Source: Mycobacterium sp.
GTDB lineage: Bacteria; Actinomycetota; Actinomycetes; Mycobacteriales; Mycobacteriaceae
Reading direction: 5' to 3'
Assembly: GCA_003987775.1 (NCBI GenBank)
Contig: RXJD01000037.1
Coordinates: forward strand, 148,710-212,709
DNA length: 64,000 nucleotides
Of the stretch, positions 42,317 to 51,646 are shown in pieces. Position 1 is the first letter of the stretch. The number at the start of each line of letters is the position of its first letter. The notes below the pieces were generated by a model. It saw only the letters and a program-made list of their open reading frames with translations, ran no database searches and had not been told where the DNA came from. Both the position numbers and the translations under genes were made by a program.

Positions 42317-43753
42317 ATGACCGGGTTTCGCGAGGAATACGGCTACGAGCCCGAGCTCAAGCGCACGCTGGGCTCCTTCCAGGTGTTCGCGGTCTCCTTC
42401 GCCTTCATTTCGGTGGCGGTGGGCATCTTCGGAACCTACGACGACCTGTTACGCAACTCGGGCCCGGTGGGAATCTGGACGTGGATCGTCGCGGCGGTCG
42501 GTCAACTGCTGATCGCGTTGGTGATCGCGCAGTTCGCGGCGCGCATCCCGCTGAGCGGTTCGTCCTACCAGTGGGGATCCCGGCTGGCCAACCCCAAGAT
42601 CGGCTGGTTTTTCGGCTGGCTCACCTTCTGCTATCTGATCACCGGGTTGATGGCGATCGACAGCGCGATGGCGAGCACGTGTCTGATGCCGTTGTTCAAC
42701 GTGGCGCCCGATGAGGGCACCGCGCGCCTGATCACCGTGACGGTCATGGTGATTCAGGCCGTGCTGGCGATCGCCTCGACACGGCTTGTGGCACTGATCA
42801 ATTCGGCGGCCGTGGCGATCGAGTTGTCCATCGTGGTGGTGTTGGCCATCGCGCTCGTGGTGGCCGTCTCGGTGACGGGGAACGGCTCGGTGGGCAATCT
42901 GACGTCGCGCGGCATCACCGAGGGGGCCCCGAATTACTTCGCCTTCGGCGGCGGGTTGATGGCCGTCATGATCGTGGGCCTGGGAACGCTGGTCGGCTTC
43001 GACTCCGCGGCCAATATGGCCGAAGAGGCCAAGGACCCTTTCCGCAGTGTCCCGCGCGCCATCGTGGGATCGGTGGCGGCCGCCAGCGTGCTCGGCCTGC
43101 TGTTCCTGATCGCATTGACGATCGCCATCGACGACATCCCGCATGTGTCGGCCGCCGGTTCACCGGTGGCGATGATCATGCATGATCAACTCGGCACGGT
43201 GACCGAGCGAATCTTCCTGGTCGCCATAGCGATTGCCTTCTTCGGCGGTGGAATGGTCACGCTGACCAGTTGCTCGCGCATGATTTTCGCGATGTCGCGC
43301 GACGATCGTTTCCCCGCGCACCGGCTCATGCGACGGGTGAATTCCCGCACCCAGACGCCGATTCCGGCGACCGTCGTGCCCGTCGTCATAGGAATCGCGG
43401 TGCTGGCGGTGCTGCCGGGCGACGCCCTCTTGGAGCTCATCACCTCCGGCACCGTGTTTCCGGCACTGACGTACGGCATGATCGTCGTTCTGTATTTGGG
43501 GGTGCGGAAGCGACTCGATCGTCAGGAGGGAGCCTTCGACATCGGGCGGTTCGAGCTACCGATCGCGATCGCTGCGCTCATCTGGTCGGTCTGCGCGCTG
43601 GTCATCCTGCTCTCCCCCGACGCCGCAACGGTCCCGATGATCATCGTGGCCGGCCTGCTCGGCACGGGCGCCCTCTACTTCGGGTACATGATGATCTTCA
43701 ACCGCGAGGTGCTCGAGCACGAACCCGGAGACCTCACTGTCTTCTCGCACTGA
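42317..43753 (+). CDS. APC family amino-acid permease
   Basis: A 478-residue transporter with about twelve membrane helices, starting at ATG 42317 behind AAAGGGGG. It begins YGYEPELKRTLGSFQVFAVSFAFISVAVGIFGTY, the helix-1 unwound region typical of APC carriers. Helix 6 region is GTLVGFDSAANMAEEAKDPFRSVPRAIVGS, a strong amino-acid/choline-type signature. MIFAMSRDDRFPAHRLMRRVNSRTQTPIPA follows. It probably imports an amino acid or amine with protons. Linkage to glgP is by spacing only. Confidence 0.9.
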   Translation: MTGFREEYGYEPELKRTLGSFQVFAVSFAFISVAVGIFGTYDDLLRNSGPVGIWTWIVAAVGQLLIALVIAQFAARIPLSGSSYQWGSRLANPKIGWFFGWLTFCYLITGLMAIDSAMASTCLMPLFNVAPDEGTARLITVTVMVIQAVLAIASTRLVALINSAAVAIELSIVVVLAIALVVAVSVTGNGSVGNLTSRGITEGAPNYFAFGGGLMAVMIVGLGTLVGFDSAANMAEEAKDPFRSVPRAIVGSVAAASVLGLLFLIALTIAIDDIPHVSAAGSPVAMIMHDQLGTVTERIFLVAIAIAFFGGGMVTLTSCSRMIFAMSRDDRFPAHRLMRRVNSRTQTPIPATVVPVVIGIAVLAVLPGDALLELITSGTVFPALTYGMIVVLYLGVRKRLDRQEGAFDIGRFELPIAIAALIWSVCALVILLSPDAATVPMIIVAGLLGTGALYFGYMMIFNREVLEHEPGDLTVFSH

Positions 43754-43765
43754 CGAGGGGTCAGG

Positions 43766-43972
43766 TCAACCGATCTCGTTGGCGACCCACACCGCGACGT
43801 AACCGATGGGAATGCCGGTCTTGCGCGCGATGCACTGCCGCGCCGCGAGTTCGACTGCCGACCGGCGGGCGGCCCGGGCGAACCCGTCCACCTCGGGTAT
43901 CCGGATCAACCATCCGTCGGCGTCCCGGGTGATGTCGATGTCGAAGCACTGGCCAACCGTTACGCAGTTCAT
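43766..43972 (-). CDS. HicB-like small protein
   Basis: A 68-residue protein starting at ATG 43972, which discards a long open extension lying under other genes. The sequence CFDIDITRDADGWLIRIPEVDGFARAARRSAVELAARQCIARKTG is the HicB/DUF1902-type beta-beta-alpha fold. No HicA toxin (small double-stranded-RNA-binding-like domain) is encoded beside it, so it is an orphan. It is convergent with the APC permease. Either a solitary regulator or a remnant of a toxin-antitoxin pair. Confidence 0.65.
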   Translation of the reverse strand: MNCVTVGQCFDIDITRDADGWLIRIPEVDGFARAARRSAVELAARQCIARKTGIPIGYVAVWVANEIG

Positions 43973-44121
43973 ACGCTGTGTACGACCTCTGCGCGCGGAA
44001 TGTGGGCGGCGCAGAGTGGGCTGAAGAGGCATAGGTGAGTTCCTGAGTCGATGACGGACCGCGCGCAAGACTAATGCGACTTGGGAGTAAAACCTAATCG
44101 GAACCCGTCGAAGGAGGCAGC

Positions 44122-44868
44122 GTGTCGATTGTTCTGGTGCATGGCAATCCGGAGACGGACGCGCTCTGGGGTCCGCTGGTCGAGGCGCTGGGGCGCGAGG
44201 ACGTGGTGCGGCTGTCCCCGCCCGGATTCGGCGCTCCCCTGCCGGAGGACTTTCCGGCGACCTACCTTGCCTATCGTGACTGGCTCGAGGGCGAGCTGGA
44301 GCGGATCGGCGGCCCGATCGACCTGGTCGGCCACGACTGGGGTGGCGGGCACGTGATGAATGTGGTGATGCACCGCCCTGAGCTGGTCCGCAGCTGGGCG
44401 AGCGACGCCGTCGGCCTGTTCGATGCGGACTACGTGTGGCACGACATGGCCCAGGTCTGGCAGACGCCCGGTGACGGCGAGCAACTGGTCGACACCATGC
44501 TGGGCGGGACGGTGGCGGACCGGGCCGCCCAGATGGGTGCGCTCGGCATACCACCCGACATCGCCACCTCGATTGCCCGCGAGCAGGATGCGGCGATGGG
44601 CCGGGCGATTCTGGCGCTCTACCGCTCGGCCGCCCAGCCCGCGATGGCCGAAGCGGGACGCGCACTCGAGAACGCCGCAACCCGGCCCGGGCTTTCGTTG
44701 CTGGCGACCGACGACCCGTACATCGGCGGTGAAGAGACACGGCGCCGCGCGGCTGACCGGGCCGGCGCTCGCACCGCAGTGCTCGATGGCCTCGGGCACT
44801 GGTGGATGGTGCAGGACCCCGCCCGCGGCGCGGCCGCGCTGACCGAGTTCTGGAATTTGCTGGACTGA
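44122..44868 (+). CDS. Alpha/beta hydrolase
   Basis: A 248-residue hydrolase from GTG 44122 behind GAAGGAGG. The oxyanion segment is HGNPET, and the nucleophile elbow is GHDWGGG with Asp rather than Ser, as in epoxide hydrolases and haloalkane dehalogenases. The catalytic His is in GLGHWWMVQDP near the C-terminus. The cap region (~115-180) is helical. A substrate cannot be given; an ester, epoxide or haloalkane is possible. It is divergent from the HicB-like gene. Confidence 0.85.
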   Translation: MSIVLVHGNPETDALWGPLVEALGREDVVRLSPPGFGAPLPEDFPATYLAYRDWLEGELERIGGPIDLVGHDWGGGHVMNVVMHRPELVRSWASDAVGLFDADYVWHDMAQVWQTPGDGEQLVDTMLGGTVADRAAQMGALGIPPDIATSIAREQDAAMGRAILALYRSAAQPAMAEAGRALENAATRPGLSLLATDDPYIGGEETRRRAADRAGARTAVLDGLGHWWMVQDPARGAAALTEFWNLLD

Positions 44869-44906
44869 GCGCTGCCGACTCGCGCCGAGGCCTTACGCTT
44901 CGTCCC

Positions 44907-45251
44907 GTGGGGAAATATCTCGTGCTGTATTCGTCGGCCCACCGAACCGGCCAGGAACTTCGGTGGCGCCTCGCCGAGGACGCCGATGCCACCGACGTAC
45001 GCCGTCGCCTCGACAAGGCGCAACCAGGCGAATTCGTTACGGTCCCCGTGGTTCTCGAGGACGAACTGGACACGCTGCTACTGCGCGTGCAGCCCCACCA
45101 TTTCGGGGCGTGGCTCGTCCTCGACCTGCCGGAGGCACAGCGCTCGACCGCCCCACTGCCCGCCGCACGCGCCCGAGTGCCCGACTTTGGGCAGATCTTC
45201 CGCGATGCGGCCGAGGCGGTGCGCGAATCCACCCGCCAGCAGCGCAAGTGA
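44907..45251 (+). CDS. Hypothetical protein, 114 residues
   Basis: An unrecognised protein starting at GTG 44907 (MGKYLVLYSSAHRTGQELRWRLAEDADATDVRR). It looks like a compact alpha/beta domain with a charged helical C-terminus (FRDAAEAVRESTRQQRK) and has no signal or membrane helix. Its stop overlaps the start of the PaaI-type thioesterase as GTGA, and it follows the hydrolase by 38 bases, so the three are probably one transcript. Confidence 0.65.
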   Translation: MGKYLVLYSSAHRTGQELRWRLAEDADATDVRRRLDKAQPGEFVTVPVVLEDELDTLLLRVQPHHFGAWLVLDLPEAQRSTAPLPAARARVPDFGQIFRDAAEAVRESTRQQRK

Positions 45252-45628
45252 CGCAGCCCGCGGTGGGGAGTCATTTTGCTGCGTTCCTGGGTTTTCGCTA
45301 CCTGCCGTCCGAGGGGCAGGACGCGATTGTGGAGGCCCTGCCGTCGGCCGAGCACTGCAACGAGCGCGGCACCATCCACGGCGGATTCCTTGCGGCACTG
45401 CTGGACACCAGCACCGGCCTGGCGGTTCACTCTGCGCTCGCTGACGGAGTGGCGGCACCGCACTTCGACCTCACCATCCAGTACCTGCGACCGGCGGTTC
45501 CCGGGACCCTGTTGACCTGCACAGCACGCACGACGAGGGTCGGCCGCCGCGTCGTCGCCTCGGAGGCGGAGGTCTTTCAGGACGGCAAGCTGATCGCCCG
45601 TGCGATCGGCAGTCACGCCGTCGTCTGA
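45248..45628 (+). CDS. PaaI-type hotdog thioesterase
   Basis: A 126-residue hotdog-fold acyl-CoA thioesterase from GTG 45248. The family core HCNERGTIHGGFLAALLDTSTGLAV contains the HGG turn and the catalytic Asp in LLDT. FDLTIQYLRPAVPGTLL and SEAEVFQDGKLIARAIGSHAVV complete the fold. It would release CoA from aromatic or fatty acyl thioesters. Its last 16 bases overlap the convergent Ddn-like gene. Confidence 0.88.
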   Translation: MTQPAVGSHFAAFLGFRYLPSEGQDAIVEALPSAEHCNERGTIHGGFLAALLDTSTGLAVHSALADGVAAPHFDLTIQYLRPAVPGTLLTCTARTTRVGRRVVASEAEVFQDGKLIARAIGSHAVV

Positions 45629-45987
45629 TCCAGCCGAACGATGACGGTGACGCGGCCTTTGTCGTCACGGGTGGCCACCGCGTGCCCGGCGCGCGCGATC
45701 CCGTTGAGTCGCATGGTCAGCGGGCCGCCCTCGCCGAGAAAGTTGCGCCACCACGTCTTCGTCTGAGGCAGGTTGGCGTGGATGATGACCTGTTCACCGC
45801 TGCGCCGGTAGGCCACCGGGATGCTGAACTCGCGCCCGGACTGCCGCCCGGTGTAGGTCAGCATTGTGATGTTGCGATTCACCAGCCCGCCGAATCGGCG
45901 CGAACCGGCCGCCGCGGCCACCGGCGCATTGATCAGAGGTGCGGCCCGCATGAGAAGGCGCCCAACGGTTTTCGGTGCGTTGATCAT
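45613..45987 (-). CDS. Ddn-like nitroreductase/quinone reductase family protein
   Basis: A 124-residue split-barrel protein (DUF385 group, related to the F420-dependent nitroreductase Ddn). The signature TYTGRQSGREFSIPVAYRRSGEQVIIHANLPQTKTWWRNF is diagnostic. These proteins reduce quinones or bind F420/FMN, and are abundant in mycobacteria. It is shorter than Ddn (151 residues) and lacks its extended N-terminus. Probably co-transcribed with the DUF1772 gene upstream on the same strand. Confidence 0.82.
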   Translation of the reverse strand: MINAPKTVGRLLMRAAPLINAPVAAAAGSRRFGGLVNRNITMLTYTGRQSGREFSIPVAYRRSGEQVIIHANLPQTKTWWRNFLGEGGPLTMRLNGIARAGHAVATRDDKGRVTVIVRLDQTTA

Positions 45988-46005
45988 TCGGGTGCACTTT
46001 CCCGA

Positions 46006-46482
46006 TCAGGCGATCATGGCCAGGCACAGCGCGACGAGCGCGAGTCCTTGCAGTAAGGCGCGTGCGTCGATGATCCGATCCCAATCAGCCTGCAGTGCTC
46101 GCAAATTCGGCAACACCCGGCCGTCGTCGGCGGCGGCGGTGAGCTTTCGGTTGATCGGCGCACTCACGCGGAGGTATAGCAGCAGCCAGGCCACCAACAG
46201 CACCACAGCCACCCCGGCCGAAATGGCCTGGGTCCACTGCGCGGCCAGTGCGGCGAAAACGGCGCTGACGGCGGCCATGGCGACGCCGAGCACCCCCGGC
46301 ACGGGCATCCGCCGGTCACCATAGCGGTGCACGAATCCACTGACCGCGGACAGGGCCCGGTCGTCAACTTGGGCCAGCGCCGGTCGCAAGACGATCGCGC
46401 AGAACACATCGGTGCCATAGACAACCCCGTTGCCGACTACGGCGAGCAACGCCGCAAGTTGTGCGAGGTGGGAAAGGGGCAT
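46006..46482 (-). CDS. DUF1772 integral membrane protein
   Basis: A 158-residue protein with four hydrophobic helices, starting at ATG 46482. Motifs YGTDVFCAIVLRPALA, GFVHRYGDRRMPVPGVLG and VSAPINRKLTAAADDG belong to DUF1772 (anthrone-oxygenase-like membrane proteins). The function is not established. It is divergent from a TetR gene across a gap packed with TAGC-N3-GCTA operators, so it is most likely that regulator's target together with the Ddn-like gene. Confidence 0.8.
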   Translation of the reverse strand: MPLSHLAQLAALLAVVGNGVVYGTDVFCAIVLRPALAQVDDRALSAVSGFVHRYGDRRMPVPGVLGVAMAAVSAVFAALAAQWTQAISAGVAVVLLVAWLLLYLRVSAPINRKLTAAADDGRVLPNLRALQADWDRIIDARALLQGLALVALCLAMIA

Positions 46483-46506
46483 ATTAGGCACTCCTCGTAT
46501 CGACGC

Positions 46507-46578
46507 TAGACATGCTAGCGATGCTAGGTAGCGCATCCTGGGCTGTCAATAGCGACGCTATTAGTTCTAGCGATGCTA
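46507..46578. promoter_or_regulatory. Cluster of TAGC-N3-GCTA operators
   Basis: TAGCGATGCTA occurs at 46516-46526 and 46568-46578, and TAGCGACGCTA at 46550-46560. A degenerate copy, TAGACATGCTA, overlaps the first at 46507-46517. All lie in the 105-bp divergent gap between DUF1772 and TetR. The last copy covers an in-frame ATG at 46573, supporting the later TetR start at 46588. Confidence 0.75.
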
Positions 46579-46587
46579 TCGTCGGGT

Positions 46588-47160
46588 ATGTCAGCTGAAG
46601 ATCGCCGTAGCCGAGAGCGAGCCGCACGCCAGCGGCTGATCGTCACCACCGCGCGGCGGCTGGCGGAAACCGAAGGCTGGGACGCCGTTACTACTCGGCG
46701 GTTGTCCACCGAGATCGAATACAGCCAGCCCGTGCTCTACTCGCACTTCACCAACATGGACCAGCTCGCGCGGGCTGTCGCTCTGGAGGGGTTCAGCGAA
46801 CTAACCGAGAAACTGCGCGCTGCGCGCTCGGGCGCGCAGGCCACCACCGACGCGCTAAGTCGACTCGCGGACGCCTACGTGGACTTTGCCCGCGAGAATC
46901 CCGCACTCTATGACGCGATGTTCACTCGCACGACCACCCTGCACTTCGCCGACGAAGACACCCCGCCCGAACTCGCAGCAGCCTTCGCCGAATTGCGCGC
47001 AGTTGTCGCACCACTGGCCGAGCACGGAGACGCCGACACCCTCGCCGAAGTGCTCTGGTCGGCGCTGCATGGACTGGTCAGCCTCGGCCGCACTGGCCGG
47101 CTTCGTGCCGATTTTGAGGCCGAACGCGTAGCGCTTCTGATCGCTCAGCTCTCCGGATAA
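46588..47160 (+). CDS. TetR family regulator
   Basis: A 190-residue repressor starting at ATG 46588. The helix-turn-helix is RQRLIVTTARRLAETEGWDAVTTRRLSTEIEYSQPVLYSHFTNMDQL (residues ~14-60). The C-terminal domain resembles TetR_C_33-like (AYVDFARENPALYDAMFTRTTTLHF, then WSALHGLVSL). It very probably binds the repeated TAGC-N3-GCTA sites just upstream, controlling itself and the divergent membrane-protein genes. Effector unknown. Confidence 0.92.
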   Translation: MSAEDRRSRERAARQRLIVTTARRLAETEGWDAVTTRRLSTEIEYSQPVLYSHFTNMDQLARAVALEGFSELTEKLRAARSGAQATTDALSRLADAYVDFARENPALYDAMFTRTTTLHFADEDTPPELAAAFAELRAVVAPLAEHGDADTLAEVLWSALHGLVSLGRTGRLRADFEAERVALLIAQLSG

Positions 47161-47268
47161 ATCCGCCGGCTCCCCGCGCCCAATGCCGATGCATGAGTAG
47201 GCATAGAAAGCCCGGCACCGGGTAAACACCTGTGCAATAGACGCCTTGCAGAACCGGAGGACAGCGCA

Positions 47269-47727
47269 GTGAGGTGGGTGTTGGGTGTGCTGGGCACCGC
47301 GGCCGTGCTCGGAGCGCTGTTCGGACTGTCGCTGCCGCTGTCGCTGCACGTCGTCGATCGCAGTGGCGCACCGATCGCCTGTGGCACCGGATTCCACCCC
47401 GACCATCGCCGCGCAGCCCGCGAAGACGACGTCAATCAGGACCTGCACGCCAGCTTCGGCGCACCGTACGAACTCAGCGATTACACCGATCAATGTGACG
47501 CACTGGTAGCCGCCCGGCGCAGCATCTCGCTCGATGTCATTGCCGTTGGCGGCGCGTTGCTGGCGACCACGTGCCTGCTGGGTCTGCGCGCAGGCGGATA
47601 CCTGGACCTCTCCCGCGCCGGTCGACCGGGGCAATGGGTCGGCGCCAGTGCCTCGCAGCCGTCCGTCCCCTACTGCGATGATCTGCACCAAGCCCTCGGC
47701 ACCATCGGCATCCGCGTCCAGCACTGA
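47269..47727 (+). CDS. Hypothetical membrane protein
   Basis: A 152-residue protein from GTG 47269 (GGAGG 14 bases upstream). One hydrophobic helix at ~3-26 (VLGVLGTAAVLGALFGLSLPL) and a second at ~87-108 (SLDVIAVGGALLATTCLLGL) flank a ~60-residue outer loop with two cysteines (PIACGTGFHPD; TDQCDAL). No known family is recognised. It stands alone between the TetR and the cyclase-ATPase genes. Confidence 0.6.
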   Translation: MRWVLGVLGTAAVLGALFGLSLPLSLHVVDRSGAPIACGTGFHPDHRRAAREDDVNQDLHASFGAPYELSDYTDQCDALVAARRSISLDVIAVGGALLATTCLLGLRAGGYLDLSRAGRPGQWVGASASQPSVPYCDDLHQALGTIGIRVQH

Positions 47728-47788
47728 GCCGAGGCCCGAAGGCGGCGATCGGACGGACACCGCCGACCTCCGGTGACACCATATTGAG

Positions 47789-50700
47789 GTGGGCCCCAAG
47801 GTGGACGACGGTCGCGGTGTGCGGACGGCCGCGCTCCGGTCGTGCGGGTCGTGTGGGACCCAGGTCTCGGCGAACGCCAAATTCTGCAGCGAGTGCGGTG
47901 CGCAAGTCACGCGCGTCGGCCCGGCGGCTCAGTACAAACAGGTGACAGTGCTCTTTGCCGACGTGGTGCGCTCGATGGACATCGCCGCCGCCTTGGACAT
48001 GGAGCGGTTGCGCGAGGTCATGACGGAGCTGCTGGTGCGCTCGGCCGCGGTGGCACGCCGCTACGGCGGCGGGACCGTCGAGTACACCGGTGACGGCTTG
48101 ATGGTTATCTTCGGCGCCCCAGTTGCGTTGGAAGATCACGCTTTTCGCGGGTGTCTCGCTGCCCTGGCGATCCAGAAGGAAGTCGACCGACTGGCGGCGG
48201 GGGTCGCGCAGCGCGACGGCGTGGGACTGCGGTTGCGGGTGGGCATGAATTCGGGCCGGGTCATCGTCGGTGAAATGGGTGCGTCGACGTACGCCGCCAC
48301 GGGTGAGACCGTCGGGTTCGCGCACCGGATTCAGTCCGTGGCACCCCCGGGCGGAGTGATGTTGTCCGAGGCGACCGCGCGGTTGGTCGAGCGCACGGTG
48401 CAGCTGGCTGAGCCCGAATGGGTGCAGATCAAAGGCGTCGACGACCCGGTGCGCGCCCAGCGACTTCTCGCAATCGACCCGCGCGATGGCCTGGTCGGGC
48501 GCGTCGAGACCAGTCTCGTCGGGCGGCGCTGGGAGGTGGCGGCCCTCGACGCGATGCTCGAGCGCACGATCGGCCGGCGCGGCGGGGTGATCAATGTGGT
48601 CGGACCGCCGGGCATAGGCAAGAGCCGACTGGCTCGAGAGGCTGCGGCCTTGGCGGCCGCTCGCGGGGTGGAGGTGTCCTGGGGATTCTGCGAATCTCAC
48701 GCCCGGGATATCCCATTTCACGCCCTGACCCGGCTGCTGCGTGCGCGAACCGGCGTGGCCACCCTGGACGAACGGGCCGGCCGTGCCCTTTTGCGGCGGC
48801 AGCTGTCCGACGCGGACCCGCAGGACCTGCTGCTGCTCGATGACCTGCTTGGCATCGCCGACCCGGATGCGCCCTTGCCCCAGATGGACCCGGACGCCCG
48901 GCGGCGGCGGTTGACCGCGTTGGTCAAGGCTTATGCGCTGGCACAGACGCGACCGGCGCTGTTGATCGTCGAGGACGTGCACTGGATCGACGCGGTCAGC
49001 GAGTCGATGCTGGCTGACTTCCTGGCGGTGACTCCGCACACTGCGTCCATGGTGCTCATCACATCCCGCCCGGAGTATGCGGGGGCACTTCTGGGGGCGC
49101 CGGGCGCTCAGACCATACCCGTTGCGCGACTGAGTGATTCGCAGACCACCGTGCTGCTGCAGGAGCTACTGGGGTCGGACCCGTCGGTCGCACAGCTCAC
49201 CGCGGTGATTGCCGAGCGCGCAGCCGGAAATCCGTTTTTCGTCGAGGAGATGGTGCGCGAGTTGGCTCAGCGCCGGGTGCTGGCCGGTGACAGCGGTGAC
49301 TACACATGTGCCGCCGCCGTCGGCGAGGTGAGCGTGCCGGCCACGGTAGCGGCGACAATCGAGGCCCGCATCGACAGCCTGAGCCAGGCGGCGCGGCGGA
49401 CGCTGCACGCGGCGTCGGTGATCGGAGCCCGCTTCGGGGCGGAGCTGTTGTCCACCCTGGGTGTCGAGGCGGAGTACGACGAGTTGCTGCGCGCCGAACT
49501 CATCGATCAGATGCGACTCGGCCAGCGCCCCGAATATGCCTTCCGCCACCCGTTGATCCGGTCGGTGGCCTACGAATCGCAGCTGAAGTCCGATCGCGCC
49601 GAGTGGCATCGGCGCCTGGCAACCGCCATCGAAACTGGTGCGCCGGGTTCGGCGGACGAGCATGCGGCGTTGATCGCCGAACATCTGGATGCGGCGGGCG
49701 AGTTGCACGGCGCGTACGCCTGGCACATGCGCGCCGGCGCGTGGTCAACCAACCGCGATCTCGTGGCGGCCCGGCTCAGCTGGGAACGGGCAAGCCGGAT
49801 CGCCGATGCGTTGCCGGCCGATGACCGCGACCGGCTGGTCATGCGGATCGCGCCCCGGACCATGTTGTGTGCCACCGACTGGCAGGCCCGAGAGGCTCAG
49901 GAAAGCCAGGAACGTTTCGCGGTGTTGGGTGAGCTGTGTGAGGCGGCCGGCGACAAGGTGTCGCTGGCCATCGGCATGACCGGGCCTGCGACCGAGCACT
50001 GCTATGCAGGGCGCACGCAAGCGGCGGCGGCTGTTTCCTCCCGGCAGATGGAGCTGCTCGAGTCGACCGGTGATACCAACCCGGCCATGGGGCTGGTAGG
50101 CATCGCGTTCGTCAATTGGATCGGGGTCGGCGCGTTCGACAAGATCATCCGGTGGTCGCAGATCGTCATCGACCTGGCCGGCGGCGATCCCGGCAGAGGC
50201 GCCGGCTTTGGTGTGGCCTCACCCTTGGCGATCGCGTCGGCGTGGCGTGGCACCGCCCGTTGGTGGCTGGGCCGTACGGGATGGCGCGAGGATCTCAACG
50301 ACGCCATGACTATTGCTCAACGCAGCAATGCTGAGACCTTCTCCGGAGCCTCCGCGTGGGCCTACGGTTTCGCGCTGCAGTACGGGGTCCTGCGGGCCGA
50401 AGACTCCGTGGTGCGACTGAGCGAGGACGCACTTCGGACGGCCCGGGCGGCCAGCAGCGATCGCGCCATGGGTCTGGCCGCCTACACGTTGGCTGTCGGA
50501 CTTCTCAATCGAGACGCCGCCGCCGAACGGCAGCGGGGCCTGGAACTGATGATGCAGACCCGCGACATCTGGCTGCGCAAGCGAGCCCTCTTCCTCATCC
50601 CCGTCACCGACATGTGGGCCGCTCGCGAAACGTCACTTCGCGGCGACCGCGCAGCCGCGATTCCGGTGATGCGTCAGGCGGTCGGGGAGTTGCGCCGGGC

Positions 50701-51013
50701 GGGACACCTCTTCTACGGCGTATGGGCCGCCGGCGTCCTGGTCCAGACGCTGCTGCAGCTCGGGGCGGAGGATGATCTGGTCGAAGCTCGAGAGGCGATC
50801 GACTGGTTGGCGAGCCTGGGGGCCGAGGGCGATTCGGCGATCCTGGAGGTCATGCTGCTGCGACTGCGTGCGCTGCTGTGCCGAGCCGTCGGCGACCAGG
50901 GCGTCTACCGCGACGTGGCGGAACGGTACCGCGCAAGGGCGACGGATTTGGGCTTCGAGGGTCATATGGACTGGGCGAACGAGATGCTGCAGGTCGGCCC
51001 GGCCGGAGGTTAG
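47789..51013 (+). CDS. Class III cyclase-like/AAA ATPase/helical-repeat signalling protein
   Basis: A 1074-residue protein starting at GTG 47789. Residues 19-36 are a zinc ribbon (CGSC...CSEC). Residues ~48-205 are a class III nucleotide cyclase domain with metal aspartates D58 (FADVV) and D102 (YTGDG). A P-loop ATPase follows, Walker A GPPGIGKS at 262-269 and Walker [12 protein letters not shown] near 400. The C-terminal ~450 residues are helical repeats. Mycobacteria have many such cyclase-ATPase fusions, often ending in a LuxR domain, which is absent here. Several substrate and transition-state residues are replaced (Lys by E98, Asp by T157, Asn by G166), so cyclase activity is doubtful. 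Confidence 0.87.
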   Translation: MGPKVDDGRGVRTAALRSCGSCGTQVSANAKFCSECGAQVTRVGPAAQYKQVTVLFADVVRSMDIAAALDMERLREVMTELLVRSAAVARRYGGGTVEYTGDGLMVIFGAPVALEDHAFRGCLAALAIQKEVDRLAAGVAQRDGVGLRLRVGMNSGRVIVGEMGASTYAATGETVGFAHRIQSVAPPGGVMLSEATARLVERTVQLAEPEWVQIKGVDDPVRAQRLLAIDPRDGLVGRVETSLVGRRWEVAALDAMLERTIGRRGGVINVVGPPGIGKSRLAREAAALAAARGVEVSWGFCESHARDIPFHALTRLLRARTGVATLDERAGRALLRRQLSDADPQDLLLLDDLLGIADPDAPLPQMDPDARRRRLTALVKAYALAQTRPALLIVEDVHWIDAVSESMLADFLAVTPHTASMVLITSRPEYAGALLGAPGAQTIPVARLSDSQTTVLLQELLGSDPSVAQLTAVIAERAAGNPFFVEEMVRELAQRRVLAGDSGDYTCAAAVGEVSVPATVAATIEARIDSLSQAARRTLHAASVIGARFGAELLSTLGVEAEYDELLRAELIDQMRLGQRPEYAFRHPLIRSVAYESQLKSDRAEWHRRLATAIETGAPGSADEHAALIAEHLDAAGELHGAYAWHMRAGAWSTNRDLVAARLSWERASRIADALPADDRDRLVMRIAPRTMLCATDWQAREAQESQERFAVLGELCEAAGDKVSLAIGMTGPATEHCYAGRTQAAAAVSSRQMELLESTGDTNPAMGLVGIAFVNWIGVGAFDKIIRWSQIVIDLAGGDPGRGAGFGVASPLAIASAWRGTARWWLGRTGWREDLNDAMTIAQRSNAETFSGASAWAYGFALQYGVLRAEDSVVRLSEDALRTARAASSDRAMGLAAYTLAVGLLNRDAAAERQRGLELMMQTRDIWLRKRALFLIPVTDMWAARETSLRGDRAAAIPVMRQAVGELRRAGHLFYGVWAAGVLVQTLLQLGAEDDLVEAREAIDWLASLGAEGDSAILEVMLLRLRALLCRAVGDQGVYRDVAERYRARATDLGFEGHMDWANEMLQVGPAGG

Positions 51014-51065
51014 CGCATCGCGAGTCGGGCGCCCGATCGCGCGGCGCAGTGCCTATTCTCAGCGC

Positions 51066-51530
51066 ATGGTCGACACCGTCAGCGACATCGTCGTCATCCA
51101 CACCGACGGCGGGTGCAGACCCAACCCCGGTCCCGGCGGGTGGGGTGCCGTGCTGCGCCAACGGCACCACGTCCGCGAAATGTACGGCGGTGAGTCCACT
51201 GCGACCAGCAACAACCGGATGGAACTGACGGCGCCGATCATGGCGCTGGAGGCGCTCACCCGCGCGGTGGAGGTCCATCTCTATACCGACAGCACCTACG
51301 TCCGCAACGGCATCACGAAGTGGGTTCTCGGCTGGGAGCGCAACGGCTGGATGACCGCCGCCAAGCAGCCGGTGAAGAACGTCGACCTCTGGATGAGGCT
51401 GCAGGCGGCGTGCGCGCGACACCGAGTCGAGTGGTTCTGGGTCAAGGGGCACGCGGGTGTCGCCGACAACGAACTCGCTGACCAACTAGCCACCCGGGGT
51501 TTGCAGGAGGCGATCGGCCTGGCTCGGTGA
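51066..51530 (+). CDS. rnhA: Ribonuclease HI
   Basis: A 154-residue RNase HI that cleaves the RNA strand of RNA-DNA hybrids. The four metal-binding acids are D14 (HTDGG), E53 (NRMELTAP), D75 (YTDST) and D139 (DNELAD), with the conserved active-site His in KGHAG at 129. A basic protrusion ([23 protein letters not shown]) is like the E. coli enzyme. ATG 51066 begins the conserved region. It is a full-length, single-domain version, unlike the RNase H-phosphatase fusion also found in mycobacteria. Confidence 0.95.
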   Translation: MVDTVSDIVVIHTDGGCRPNPGPGGWGAVLRQRHHVREMYGGESTATSNNRMELTAPIMALEALTRAVEVHLYTDSTYVRNGITKWVLGWERNGWMTAAKQPVKNVDLWMRLQAACARHRVEWFWVKGHAGVADNELADQLATRGLQEAIGLAR

Positions 51531-51612
51531 GCGGGGCTGAGGATAAGCGGCCCTGTGGCTCTGGCCGGTGAACGACACGGACCGATTTGGTATCAGCTGT
51601 CAAACGCCACTT

Positions 51613-51625
51613 CTGTTAGCAACAG
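51613..51625. repeat. Short inverted repeat upstream of the Tat-exported gene
   Basis: CTGTT-AGC-AACAG, 5-bp arms, 22 bases before the start at 51647. It may be an operator or a weak hairpin; little can be said. Confidence 0.25.
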
Positions 51626-51646
51626 TCACATACTTAACATCGCGCG

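Noticed and set aside
43973-45616. Long upstream extension of the HicB-like gene
   Set aside because: It runs under the hydrolase and thioesterase genes; the Arg/Ser/Pro-rich sequence is a shadow, and a good ATG exists at 43972.
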